A stretch of DNA of 47,500 nucleotides, taken from assembly GCA_963575745.1 (NCBI GenBank), contig CAUYUJ010003938.1:1-47500 (forward strand), in the 5' to 3' direction. The position numbers were made by a program, and so were the translations under genes. The stretch is from Prorocentrum cordatum. Lineage: Eukaryota; Sar; Dinophyceae; Prorocentrales; Prorocentraceae. The notes under the pieces were generated by a model, which saw only the letters and a list, made by a program, of their open reading frames with translations, made no database searches and had not been told where the DNA came from. Positions 37,115-47,400 of the stretch are shown here, one piece after another (the first letter of the stretch is position 1; every line of letters starts with the position of its first letter).

Positions 37115-37265
37115 TCACCACATGGTCCGTCACCGCACGATGTTCTCGGGACTCGCGGGGCCCCAGTTGCCCGAGGCATTCGCGGAGAACGATCCGTGCC
37201 CCCAAAACGTGCGATCAGCCCGAATCCCCGTTGACTCACCACACGGTGTGGCCACCACGCGGCGG
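37115..37265 (-). mobile_element. Family F11, reversed copy
   Basis: Read on the minus strand it gives GGTGGCCACACCGTGTGGTG at the start and CGTGCGGTGACGGACCATGT near the end, matching the blocks of 3964-4199 and 46665-46882. The outer TIRs are not clear here. Confidence 0.45.
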
Positions 37266-38640
37266 GGACCACAAGGGCCAGCCTCTCGCCCCGGGGCGCG
37301 GGCCGCCGCAGGTGGCGATGGACACCAAGTGCCAGGAGCGAGGGGTGCGCGAGCGGGGGTGGGGGGGTCCAGCCCCTGTGCAGGGCTGCTGGTCCACCTG
37401 CCCAGGGACTGGTATGGACCAGATCCAGGGGGAGAGGGGCAGAAGCATGTTTTTCCAAGCGCAAGCGAGCCCAACAGCAGTCAGACGAGGGGAGGGGGAG
37501 GGGGGGGGGGCAGGAGGGGGTGAAACAGGCGCCGCTCAACCCTGAGCTGCGGGCATTAGCCGCATCGTGGCGGCCCCCGAGGGGGGGGGGGCGGGGGACA
37601 GAGGCACGTCTCGTGAAGGCGTTGCTGGGGCTGCGAGGGCTTCCGAGGCCTTCCTGTGGACTCTGGCGCGGACTTCGCAGTCGTAAGGCTTTCCCGATGC
37701 GCTCTGGGTCGCCAGCCCATGCTGACGATGACAGGAGGTCGGCCTTGGAACCGGCAGCAAGGGCCCAGACCGCGCCCCCCATCGACCTGTCCCGAGGGCT
37801 CCACTGCCGCGCGAACCGCCAGTAGCCCTTTGCGGAGATTGTGTCTTCAGGTGCCCCATCTCCATGTCTTATTCATATGAGATGTGGCGCGCGTGCCATG
37901 GAAGCATCGGCATCGTTGCCACACCGACTTCCCAGCATTCGCGAAGCGTTGAGATTCCCGCGCATCCGAAGATTCCAAATCCTCACCGAGCATGCCAAGT
38001 TCCTCCAACAACATCTTCTCGGTTTGAAGGGGTCACGTATATTTGATTAGCGTCGGAAGTTTTCTAGGCGTTAGGTGGAAACAACGGGCAGTGGACGCTC
38101 GAATCCGAATTATGGGTCATCAGACGGTACTCTACGTGTGAAGTCGTTCAGAGCGTCCAGGGAGCCAGATGTGGCGCTGGACCTGGAGGACCACGGGGGA
38201 TTTGGGAGACTCAACTGCGCTATAGATCGTTCCATTGGACGTCGGAAGCAGTCGGCATTCTATAAAGTGGCTCCACCAGGTGATGCAATACGTAAACACA
38301 CACGCATACATTTCGGACCATCGGAGGCAGTTGTTTATTTCCCCCTTGTCCCCGCGCATCCCTTTCTCATTCCAGGCAAAAGAGTAAGAATGTGGAATCG
38401 AAGCTTGGCCGGTGATAACCACTAACCCGTCCACGGAGGATCGCCACCTCAAGGGATGACAGAGAGGAGGGGGTGGGCAATTTGATTCGGCGCCCCAAGC
38501 TGGCACCTTTAGGGGAGGGGGCTTGATTAATTCGTGAACCATTCTCCACAGCATTTTGGGGGCGACATCCCTCAGATACGCGGTCGTGGGTGGTGAACAG
38601 TAGAAAGTTCATCGTTTTAGGCTTGCTGATGTTACCGGAT
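37266..38640. other. No supported gene
   Basis: Several open frames occur. VAMDTKCQERGVRERGW near 37311-37361 follows CCGCCGCAG and could be another short helical exon, but no donor supports it. A G tract lies at 37498-37513 and again at 37580-37595. Bases 37860-38640 are of average composition, with stops in all frames. Confidence 0.35.
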
Positions 38641-38953
38641 GGACTGGGGCGGCTTATTCAGAGACGGAGTCTTCGTCAGAGTTGCGACAATGCCTCGTCC
38701 ACCTGATCGCACCCTTGGCTCGTTCTCCCTCTTGGGAGGCTCGCGGACACGCGAGCCAGGGCTAGCATGCACGCATGAGTAGCAAGCTCGGGGTAGAAGT
38801 TCGGGAGCCCCGAGAGACATTGTATGTGGCTTGGGGGCGGTTAGGCTGCGCGTCGTCCTGAGCTTGCAGAGACGCCGCGGCCGCCCAAACGCGACCTCCT
38901 GACGCCGGGGCCACGGCCCCCAGAAAAGCACGGCACTGCACTCCAAGTCGCGA

Positions 38954-39313
38954 TTGGCAGCTCACTGCGTGCGCCGTACGTCCTCGGCGACTCGCTCCCG
39001 CGTGGACCGCCCACCCCGACCCCCACGGACCGCGGACCGAGAGCCCGACCACGTCTCGGGCGCGGCCCGGGGGCCGCACCTCTGTCTCTGCAAGCAGGAG
39101 AGACACCTGTCCGACTCCCGGACCCTGGACGGACTCTCGGAGAGAGGGAGAGAGGTCAACTCTTCGCTCGCCGTCGTCGTTATCGTCGCGCTCCTGACCG
39201 TCGTCGGCCTCGCCGCCGCCGCCGCCAGTGCAGTCCAGACACGCCCCGGCAGCGCCAGGCGAGCCCCAGGCGAGAGGCGTCGCCTCAGGAGGGTTGCCCG
39301 GAGATGCCGCTGA
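38954..39313 (+). CDS. Unrecognised 119-aa frame with one predicted membrane helix
   Basis: The reading has an Arg/Pro-rich N-terminal half, then QERHLSDSRTLDGLSERGRE, a hydrophobic SSLAVVVIVALLTVVGL and AAAAASAV segment, and an Arg-rich end RRAPGERRRLRRVARRC. One helix followed by basic residues would suit a small membrane protein. The opposite strand is equally open, so the coding strand is not certain. No family is recognised. Confidence 0.25.
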   Translation: MAAHCVRRTSSATRSRVDRPPRPPRTADREPDHVSGAARGPHLCLCKQERHLSDSRTLDGLSERGREVNSSLAVVVIVALLTVVGLAAAAASAVQTRPGSARRAPGERRRLRRVARRCR

Positions 39314-39919
39314 AGGCCAGAACTTGGCCTCGCAGGCCTTCCAAGAAGTTCGCGCCCCCCCAGAGCATCGGGCAGTGCGAAGGGAGGGCACCATATAAGA
39401 TGAAGTCGGGCGTATCCCTCTACAGGAGGAGTATTCAAGAATAGGGACAAAATGGTCTGGGGACGATTTTTGAGCATTTGTTTTACCATTTGGGGATATT
39501 TTTAGTATTCTTAAACTTTTCGCCCACAATCGGCCTGTAGGGAGACATGCCCGACCTAACACTGTACAGGAGGTTAACCATTTTTTCCTGGAAATCGAGG
39601 TGCCAGGATGAAAGCTCGAGGAGTTTGTTTTGAACGCCCGGGGTCGTTCTGGGGGGGCCCAGAGCGGTCTTAAAGGGGCCCCTCTCCTCGAGGAGGTGCC
39701 GCTTTCTCAGCGAAGCGGCGACCCCCCCCTCACCACAGTCGTGCCGAGGTATGAGATCGAGGTCGTTTCGGTGAGGGTGTCCTAATGCTGCTTTCCATGG
39801 TTGTTGAATGTTCTTGTGCATCCTAAGGACGGTACCCTTGGATATTCTGTGTATTGGCCATTGGGGGGTCGCATGTTCATGAAGGATGTTATTATGTCCT
39901 ATGTCCGACATTAGTTCTA

Positions 39920-40112
39920 GGCCTCCCAGATGGGGTCGGAGCAGATGGGGTCGGAGGACCGCGCCGCATCGCTGATGCATCGGCGATGCGATTCGATGTG
40001 GAGCCCGGTATTCTCCACGCTGGCGTCGCCGATGCACCGCCGACGTTGCCGATGCATCGGCGATGCGGCACGATACTCCGACCACATCTGCTCGGACCCC
40101 ACCTGGGAGGCC
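39920..40112. mobile_element. TIR element family F9, copy 2 (193 bp)
   Basis: The ends GGCCTCCCAGATGGGGTCGG and CGGACCCCACCTGGGAGGCC are inverted repeats of about 40 bp in all, continuing through AGCAGATGGGGTCGGAG. TCTA flanks it on both sides (39916-39919 and 40113-40116). The interior repeats GATGCATCGGCGATGC. It matches 4736-4951 in layout. Confidence 0.75.
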
Positions 40113-40724
40113 TCTACTAGTTGGTGGCCCGCCTTGGCACTGCCCCCAAGCATTACGATGGTCCAACCTACTTGAGCCTTGACCACCAGAAAGAATTGCT
40201 TCAGCGCCAAAAAATACCGAAGTTTGAGGTTTTTCACATGTCGGGCCCTGGGAGGCGATACCCATTCGACATTGTTTCGATACTTTTCTGTGTGCTCGTG
40301 ATTATGTCCTGGATGTGGTCCTTAAGTACGATGGGAGCAACATAACCCAAGCATCAGGAGGGGAAAAACACACATACACAATGAATCGTCGACTCCCCAG
40401 AAGATATGGGAAAATATGAGAAGTGGGGGGGAAGACAAAAAACACCCTAAACACGGGAAAATATGGGGAATCTGTTTATTTGTGTGTATTTGTTTTGTGT
40501 GTCCTGGGGCCCCTTCAATTCTTTACGCTTCGCGTATCCCCACCAGCCCATCTCAAAACAGCAACTCTTGCGAAGCATGCCGACAGTCGTGTTTTTCAGG
40601 CGTGTTTCCGCCTGCCCCCGCATATCTCCCCTGTTCCTCCTTCCTCCCGCCTCCTTGTACATCCTCCTTGTGGTGGGAGCGGGAGAAGGACGAGGCGGAG
40701 GAGGAGGGAGAGAAAGCGCTCCTC

Positions 40725-41175
40725 GTGGTTTGAGTCGTTTGGGGTTTCTTGTCCTGGTGTGAGTCGTTCGGGCCCTTCTTCCTGGTGTGAGTCGTTCGGG
40801 CTCTTCGTGATGTGAGTCGTTCGGGCTCTTCGTCCTGGTGTGAGTCGTTCGGGCTTCTCGTGGTGTGAGTTGTTCGGGCCCCTCGTCCTGGTGTGAGTCG
40901 TTCGGGCCCCTCCTCCTGGTGTGACTCGTTCGGGCTCCTCGTGGTGTGAGTCGTTCGGGGCCCTCGTCGTGGTGTGAGTCGTTCGGGCTCCTCGTGGTGT
41001 GAGTCGTTCGGGCGCCTCGTCCTGGTGTGAGTCGTTCGGGCCCCTCCTTCTGGTGTGAGTCGTTCGGGCTCTTCGTGGTGTGAGTCGTTCGGGCCCCTCG
41101 TCCTGGTGTGAGTCGTTCGGGCTCCTCGTGGCGTGAGGCGTTCGGGCACCTCGTCCTGGTGCAAGTCGTTCGGGC
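40725..41175. repeat. Minisatellite GTGTGAGTCGTTCGGGC, unit 24-30 bp
   Basis: About 17 copies of GTGTGAGTCGTTCGGGC, alternating with TCCTCGTG or CCCTCGTCCTG spacers, so that units of two lengths are interleaved. Reverse-strand readings of the THTRTRSPNDSHHEEPERL kind are repeat artefacts. Confidence 0.9.
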
Positions 41176-41177
41176 CC

Positions 41178-41432
<255 letters not shown>

Positions 41433-41439
41433 CAAGTAG

Positions 41440-41575
41440 TCGTACCCAAGGCAGTTTGGAGGCCTCTTGGAGATCGTAGAGGGGCCTCTTGGGCTCTCTT
41501 TTGAGCCTCTTGGGAGCGTCCGGGGGCCCTCTTGGGCGCCTCTTGGAGCGTCTTGGGGGCCTGTTGGGGCCATCT
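41440..41575. repeat. CCAAGAGGC minisatellite, reverse-complement patch
   Basis: GGAGGCCTCTTGGAG, GGGCCTCTTGGGC, GAGCCTCTTGGGAGCG and GGGCGCCTCTTGGAGCG are the reverse complement of the words in the 20.47-22.74 kb array. Nothing else is shared with that region, so the minisatellite itself is dispersed. Confidence 0.75.
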
Positions 41576-41840
41576 TTGGGGCGATCGATCACAGATGGGG
41601 CGAGCATTTTTGTCAGTACCCCCGTCGGGGCCACGATCCTCGTGAGGGGTGTCGAATTTTAGCCCTCCCAGGGATAGAAAAAGGACCCTCTGACCACCCG
41701 CGAAACCCCCTCTCCAGGTCCAGGGGGAGGGGGTTGGGGGAGGGGTAAACCCCTCCCCGAAGGGGAAGAAGGGGGGTTGAGAACAGAGAGAGCTCGCTAA
41801 ACCACTCACGCCCAAAGGGCTGGTGGGATTACCCAAGCAG

Positions 41841-41918
41841 GAGATCGGCACCATCCGCGGCGCCGAGCGCGACGCGTGGTCGCGCCGGGAGAAGGAGCTG
41901 GAGGGCTCCCTGGGCCAG
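41841..41918 (+). CDS. Candidate coiled-coil exon 41841-41918 (26 codons)
   Basis: The acceptor TTACCCAAGCAG is followed by EIGTIRGAERDAWSRREKEL and EGSLGQ, then CAG|GTCAGG. That gives 78 nt, 26 codons, phase 0-0. The helix can also be read on through VRALCAEARWRLLAEAAEG to the CTC tract at 41977, so the donor is uncertain. The composition matches the other coiled-coil pieces. Confidence 0.45.
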
Positions 41919-41976
41919 GTCAGGGCCCTCTGCGCGGAGGCCCGGTGGCGGCTGCTCGCCGAGGCCGCCGAGGGAA

Positions 41977-42036
41977 TCCTCCTCCTCCTCCTCCTCCTCC
42001 TCCTCCTCCTCCTCCTCCTCCTCCTCCTCCTCCTCC
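41977..42036. repeat. (CTC)n microsatellite
   Basis: About 19 perfect CTC units directly after the coiled-coil reading. Beyond it, GTCGGGGGCGGCACAGAAGG at 42042 resembles ATCGGGGGCGGCAAAGAGGG at 42361. Confidence 0.95.
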
Positions 42037-42354
42037 AAGTGGTCGGGGGCGGCACAGAAGGGGGTGAGGACCAGGGGGAAGGTCGGCAAGTTCGACTAGA
42101 CGTAAGAGTGACCTTTGGCCGGAGTGACCTTTGATACGGGCCCAATGGGGCTCCCCAGTCGCTGAACGCGAGGCGGTAGCAGCGGCTGGCGCATCTGGGT
42201 TTGGCCACCCCGCGTCCCGGAGACAACGACGGCCTGCCCTTCGCGGTTCTCGTCCTTCCTGGGCCTCCTGGGGACTTCTCGTCGCTACGGCTGGGTCCGC
42301 TTCAGAAAGCGGGTCGGGATGGATCCCGGGAGGGGTCCGGGGATTGAGTTGACC

Positions 42355-42570
42355 GGATGGATCGGGGGCGGCAAAGAGGGGGGTGAGGACTTGAGGGGGA
42401 GGATATCATGGCGGGGGCCATGATATTTCCCCAGATCTCAGGGCGCCTTCTTCTCATCTCATTACGTCCCTGGCCACCCCCCTTGGGCCGCGCACATGCC
42501 GCCGGCCATGATTTGCACCCCCCCCCCTCTTGGACGCCCCCCTCTCGGCCGCTCCCGAGGAAGTGGCGGG
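42355..42570. repeat. Dispersed repeat, second copy of the 470-680 block
   Basis: The GCGGGGGCCATGATATTTCC start, the GGGCCGCGCACATG core and the CTCTTGGACGCCCCCC end are similar to 500-640. After it, LDSEALRREIEDPQ at about 42582-42623 is a short helical reading that could be one more exon of the coiled-coil series; no splice sites support it. Confidence 0.4.
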
Positions 42571-42656
42571 GGGGAGATCCTCACCTGGACTCGGAGGCGC
42601 TTCGAAGAGAGATCGAGGATCCTCAGGACGCGTGTCATTGAAGGGGGAAAAAAACA

Positions 42657-42824
42657 CCATAAACATAAACTGTTGGCGCTCCGCGCGGATTTCTTGGATC
42701 CGCGCTGGGTTCCGCCCCCGCGGCGCCTCCGGCGCCGCCCCTGGCGCGCTTCGCGCGCCAAGGAGGGGGTTCCAGCGCAGATCCAAGAAATCCGCGCGGA
42801 GCGTCAAAAGTTTATTATTATGCC
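42657..42824. mobile_element. Cloverleaf foldback element family F4, copy 3, inverted
   Basis: The same long stem (CCGCGCGGATTTCTTGGATC and its inverse), but the two inner palindromes come in the opposite order: GCGGCGCC-TCC-GGCGCCGC first, then CTGGCGCGC-TTC-GCGCGCCA. Read on the minus strand it therefore matches copy 1. The stem is nearly perfect, so this copy looks young. Confidence 0.8.
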
Positions 42825-43220
42825 GTAGTTTATTATTATTGTTTGTCTTATTCTTCTTAGTATTAGTAGTATTATTAGTATTATTATTATCATCATTATT
42901 ATGAGTATTAATAGTATTATTATTCTTATTACTATTATTATCACTAGTATTATTACTATTCTTATTACTACTACTATTAGTATTATTATTATTCTTAGTC
43001 TAATTATTGTTATCACCATCATCATCGTCATCATCATCGTCATCATTATTATCATTATTAGTATTATCATTATTATTACGATTCATAGTATTATAATTAT
43101 CATTAGTATTATTATTATTACTATTATTAGTTTTATTATTACTATTGTTTTTATTATTATCATTATTATTATTAATAATATTATTATCATTACTATTATT
43201 ATTATTATTATTATTCGTCT
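42825..43220. repeat. (ATT)n-rich degenerate microsatellite
   Basis: ATT/ATC/AGT/ACT triplets over about 400 bp, by far the most AT-rich stretch of the window. Ile-rich frames on both strands are artefacts. Confidence 0.9.
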
Positions 43221-43417
43221 TCTTCTTCTTCTGCCAAGGACGTGTGTCAGCCCAATGTGCGTTTGCCCCGCTCAGCTCCGCCGACAGCGCGCCGCCCGTT
43301 TCGGGTATCGTTACAGCGCCTGCGTCGTGTCGGCCAGCCTGGGTGGACAAGAGCACGCGTCAGCGCTCACACGCGCTCTGGGGACCATCGAAGGGTGTGG
43401 GACCTCGGGGGGCAACG

Positions 43418-43530
43418 CTCGGATTCGAGGTTCAAGGTTGGAGGTTCGAGGGTTCGGGGGTCGATGTTCGAGGTTCGAGGTTCGAGGTTCGAGGCTCAGG
43501 GGAGGCAGGCTCGGGTTCGAGGTTCGAGGC
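43418..43530. repeat. (GAGGTTC)n heptamer repeat
   Basis: GAGGTTC units with TTCAAGG, GTTCGGG and GTCGATG variants, perfect over four units near 43468-43493. Flanking 43225-43415 and 43660-44540 show no supported gene, although 43540-43650 belongs to the dispersed repeat also present at 340-420. Confidence 0.8.
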
Positions 43531-44641
43531 TTGCAGGCGTGTTCGTTTTGCTCCTCGGCCGTGCTCCAGCCTCGGGGTGCCCTCCGGCAGCTGCGCCTCG
43601 CCGAGGGCGTTCCACGGGTGCCCGGATCGTCCCGCACGGCCGTGGGAGGCTCGATTTTTTGGCACGAAGGCCACCGTGGGGATGGGCTCGGGCAGGGCCG
43701 CACGGCCTCTCCAGGGCGTTGGGGGCCCGAGAGCGAGGCAGGGCAGCCGGAGCTCACTGCAAAATTGCCGTAAGAAGGAGCGACGTGGCTTGCCATCAAC
43801 TTTCACTCCCGCGTCGCTCGGTTCGCGAGGGACGGGACGGGACGTTTGGGGATGCACGGGGAGAATCAGGTCAGAGAGGTTTCGGGAGGGGGGCGGGGGA
43901 CGAGAGATCATTCAAAGCTTGCGGTGAGGCCCCTCCGCCATGTCCCAGTCGACTTGGTCAATTGCTAACTCCACGAAGGTACACTTCGGGGAACGCTTGG
44001 ATTCGAAATATGGAAGCTGTCGGAAGGGCCACGAAAGTTGGCAGGAGCGAGATGGGAGCGGCTTCTCCGGGGAACTCGCAAGAGCTCAACCCAAAAGCGC
44101 GTTGTGATTCCTTTCGTCCTCCTTCTTCCCGCATACACGCCTGAGGATCTGGGCAAGGTTTGAATGCGAAGTCCGCTCAGATCACCGTCATATCATCATA
44201 TACCGCTAACGTATCGGCTCAGGTATTCGCATGAACATCATACCGCGCTGCTGTCCGCGCAGCGCCCAGGAAAACGAGTAGCTAACCTTTTCCTCCTCTG
44301 CCTCTACCTACGGATCCTAGTATAGGATCGAGCCCTCGGTCGTATCCCTAAACGCACAGGTTATCGGCCTCTTCTTTTACGTCATTCGCCGTTGCGCCTC
44401 GCGTCATCGTTGACCCCCCCGGCATGGCGTTTCCCCCCTCTGGGCGCAGTGCCTCTATGCCTGCGGCGTCCTCGACGGCGCGCGGTCGCGACGGCATCGC
44501 GGAGAGGACGAGAGAATATGTGATACCCATTTCCCCCCTTTCAGGAGAAGGAAGCACCGCCTCGCTCGCGGCTGCCCTTGGCGAGCTTCTACCCGACTCA
44601 CCGCTGCCGCCGCCTCCCACACGCGCTCACTGCAGGCCACC

Positions 44642-46705
44642 GTGCGTGCGAGTGCAGAGACTGGATCCCTCGACCAGGCACGTGGCATCAAAGCAGAATA
44701 CATCGACGAGCTCACCGACTGGTTTCGCGAGCAAGGCGACGCCCAAATGGACGTCACACTAGCTCCTCCTCCGGAGTCGCCAGATGCGCCTGTTGCCGCA
44801 TCGGTGGTCGCGCCGCCGCCCCCGCCTACGCATCCCCCGCCGCCTGCAGATGCTCCTGCGGAGCGCGCGACAACCAAGCGGTCACCACCAACGCCACCAA
44901 CGTCACTTGCGTCAGTGGCAACACCCGCACCCACGCCGCCTCAGCCGATCCTGAGGGACACTCCGACGGAACCACTTGCGCCGCCACCACGTCCGCCCGC
45001 GGCTCCTGCAGCGGATGTTTGCGCGTCGGTGGCAACACCCGCAGATGCTCCACCGCCCGTGGAAGCCGCGCAGACCGCGGAGCCTTTGAAGCTGCAGGTC
45101 ATGGGTGCACGCGACTGCTGTGCTCGTTCGCAACACGAAACTGCAGATACCTTGGACACAGACAGTGATTCCGTCACTCCCAGGGACAACGACATCCGCA
45201 AGAAGATGCCTGACCCTTCCCCTTGGGCCCCTCCTCCTCTACGCGGACTCGGACAGCGCAAGGTGCGCAGTGACAGCTCAGCGTATGAGAGCAGCCTATT
45301 TTACGATAGTACGTCACCAAACATGCTCCTGACTTACACAGCAGTGGCGAAGACCCAGCAGTTTGGCCCGGATCTTCGTACAGGCATCAGATACCTTGGT
45401 CAAAACTTGGGGACTCCGACATACTTCAGTAAGTCGTTCTCTGCAGCACTACGTCATGACACCGGTGGCGCGAACGGCCCGAATCAACTCTTGGACCGCC
45501 GTATCAACATGTGGACACAGCCAGGACTTGAACGTTGGGCCGTGGAGAGCCACTCTCGATCCTTCGACGACATCGCGACGGACATTTCCACGAGAAACAA
45601 CTATGGCCCCAATAAGGCGGCAGTACATGCCCACATGCTCCAGGCAATGCAACTCGGACAGCCGTGGCCGAGCGCAGACAAGCATTGCGTCATCGCTGTC
45701 CTTCGTTTCCTACAACTGCACGTCGACGATGAGAAGGCTCGGTTCCAGGTCTTCGTCCGCCGCCCCGATCCGACCGCTGCTGACTCGGATTTTGCATGGG
45801 ACCAGGCACTGGCCATTCGGGCTATCGGCGGGCACAGTGCTGCGCATAGAATGAGCAGACCATGGAACATGGATTGGAAGCGGTTTTCCTTGACAGATGC
45901 GAAGTACCTGCATCGTGCCACCACCCGCGACGCGCGGACTAGCATCCGCAACTCTGGCAGTTTTCCTGGACGCGGAGCAGAGCGTCAGACACGGAAAGTC
46001 GTGCTTTGTTTTGTCTTCGGCAACGACGTGCATGCGGCGTCTGTGGCCAGGCGTGAATTTTGGCTCGGCGAGCGGGGCACCACCATGTGTCCCCAGACTA
46101 TTCCCCCTATGTCCATTCTTGCCATCTGCACGGTCGGTGCGCGCGCTCTCTTTCCCGAGCACAACAAATCATGGACATGCCCTCCGCAGGCAAAGCTTCC
46201 TGCGCCACGGAGTCAGCATGAAGTCTGCGAGGTTTTTTTCTGTCCGGCGGCAACGCCTGCCGCGGAGTCCATGCCGAACTTTCAGTCGCATCGCCGACCC
46301 AATGTGGCCTCGCCCAAGCCATGTGGATCCGCGGCCGCTGCAGTCGCGAAGGGTTATTCTTCTGCCGCGCCATGCGTTCCCGAGCAGCATGTCCAGACCG
46401 ACGCGCCAGCCGACATTGCGGATGACATGCGCGACGTCCTCCGCCTCGACACTTACATGGCTGCACCCGCCGCTGACCCCAGTGTCCAACCGCTGGCTGA
46501 CCCCAGTGCCCACGCACACCCACCGACTCCAGCAGAACAGGACATCCAGGAACCGCAGTCGGGCATCGATTGGTGGAAAATCGCACGGGATTGCAAGCAG
46601 CAGCACTTCGAACCGCTCGCAAAAGACCTCGCTCCGGGCACCTGGGACCGCACATCGCGTTGCTCGGGGGCCCCCAGACGGGGCGGTGACCACGCCGTGC
46701 GGTGA
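44642..46705 (+). CDS. Tpt1/KptA-like RNA 2'-phosphotransferase domain protein, 5' and 3' ends uncertain
   Basis: Tpt1/KptA enzymes remove a 2'-phosphate from RNA by transfer to NAD+. The 687-aa reading has a Pro/Ala-rich, low-complexity part (residues about 40-150), a charged linker, then a domain with the family's order: SKSFSAALRHD (Arg271-His272, as in the S..L..LRH start), DDEKARFQVF (as DDKQRF), IRAIGGHSA (Arg393, as IRAxQGHS), YLHRATT (His424, as HGT) and a PGRG near Arg444. The Arg-His-Arg-Arg set is therefore present, but the Q of QGHS is G and the HGT box is HRA, so activity is unsure. The first codon shown is GTG in an open frame; a TTTCCCCCCTTTCAG acceptor at 44544 may precede the true exon. 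The last residues, from about 46665, are read from an inserted F11 element. The strand agrees with the coiled-coil exons upstream. Confidence 0.65.
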   Translation: MRASAETGSLDQARGIKAEYIDELTDWFREQGDAQMDVTLAPPPESPDAPVAASVVAPPPPPTHPPPPADAPAERATTKRSPPTPPTSLASVATPAPTPPQPILRDTPTEPLAPPPRPPAAPAADVCASVATPADAPPPVEAAQTAEPLKLQVMGARDCCARSQHETADTLDTDSDSVTPRDNDIRKKMPDPSPWAPPPLRGLGQRKVRSDSSAYESSLFYDSTSPNMLLTYTAVAKTQQFGPDLRTGIRYLGQNLGTPTYFSKSFSAALRHDTGGANGPNQLLDRRINMWTQPGLERWAVESHSRSFDDIATDISTRNNYGPNKAAVHAHMLQAMQLGQPWPSADKHCVIAVLRFLQLHVDDEKARFQVFVRRPDPTAADSDFAWDQALAIRAIGGHSAAHRMSRPWNMDWKRFSLTDAKYLHRATTRDARTSIRNSGSFPGRGAERQTRKVVLCFVFGNDVHAASVARREFWLGERGTTMCPQTIPPMSILAICTVGARALFPEHNKSWTCPPQAKLPAPRSQHEVCEVFFCPAATPAAESMPNFQSHRRPNVASPKPCGSAAAAVAKGYSSAAPCVPEQHVQTDAPADIADDMRDVLRLDTYMAAPAADPSVQPLADPSAHAHPPTPAEQDIQEPQSGIDWWKIARDCKQQHFEPLAKDLAPGTWDRTSRCSGAPRRGGDHAVR

Positions 46706-46882
46706 GTCGGTGGGGACTCGGGCCCACCGCGCGGTTTTGGGACTTCGGGTCGCACTCCATGGACGTCTTGGGCGACAGGGGCCTCCAAGGTTTCAAAACC
46801 GTGCGGTGACGGACCGCGCGGTGAGGTCTCGGGGGGGCTCGAAGTCGCCGCGCGGCCCGCCACCGCTCCGTTTCGGGGCCCC
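46665..46882. mobile_element. TIR element family F11, copy 2, inside the Tpt1-like gene
   Basis: GGGGGCCCC then GGGGCGGTGAC at the left, and GCCACCGC then GTTTCGGGGCCCC at the right, are imperfect inverted repeats. Inside are GCCGTGCG|GTGAGT and CGCG|GTGAGG, both good splice-donor look-alikes. The word ACATCG stands on both sides (46652-46657 and 46889-46894) but is 6-8 bp away from the TIR ends. The element breaks the reading frame of the gene unless it is spliced out. Confidence 0.55.
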
Positions 46883-47400
46883 AAACTTACATCGAGATTC
46901 GTTTCGGTGGTTTCTTCTACGCGCGTCGGCACGGCACGCCCCGATGCCGAGCCGTAGCCGCACCATGCCCTGCCACCAAGCAGGAGACCCTCATCCTGGC
47001 GAAAGGACAAATATTTGTTCCAATCATCGACATCGAGCACGTAGGACCCTATATCAGCGCGATGATCCCGAGACGTAACCACGGCCCGCTCTGGGCCCAT
47101 ATGTGGTACTGTGGTCACGGCAACGATCAATGCGGATTCAGCTTCGCTGTCCCTCTTTGCGGCGATATTCCGTCGGACTTGATCGATCACTTCCATGCTT
47201 GGGACATCGAAGAACATCTCGGCATATCCGATGATGACATCGTCGTTGAGACGTCGGTGGGAACACCCGCAACTCACAGCGATCGCGACGCCGTCGAGCA
47301 CGATGACAGTCGAGCCCTTCGACACGACGAGAAGACAGTTCTGACGCCCATCCAGATCGTTGAGGACCTGCAGGCCACCTTCGGAACCCTCTCCAAATAA
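46883..47400 (+). CDS. Continuation or next exon downstream of the Tpt1-like gene, unknown domain
   Basis: One plus-strand frame is open from the element edge to TAA 47400. From 46984, after the acceptor-like CCACCAAGCAG, it reads ETLILAKGQIFVPIIDIEHV, then PRRNHGPLWAHMWYCGHGND, FSFAVPLCGDIP and IQIVEDLQATFGTLSK. It looks like a folded domain, but I do not recognise it. It is in a different frame from the upstream part, and a simple joining of the two is not in phase, so the link is unproven. The minus strand is also open here and remains an alternative. Confidence 0.4.

Noticed and set aside
43145-44144. Plus-strand frames of 260-300 codons
   Set aside because: They pass through the heptamer GAGGTTC repeat and GC-rich repeat sequence with several frames open; no domain.
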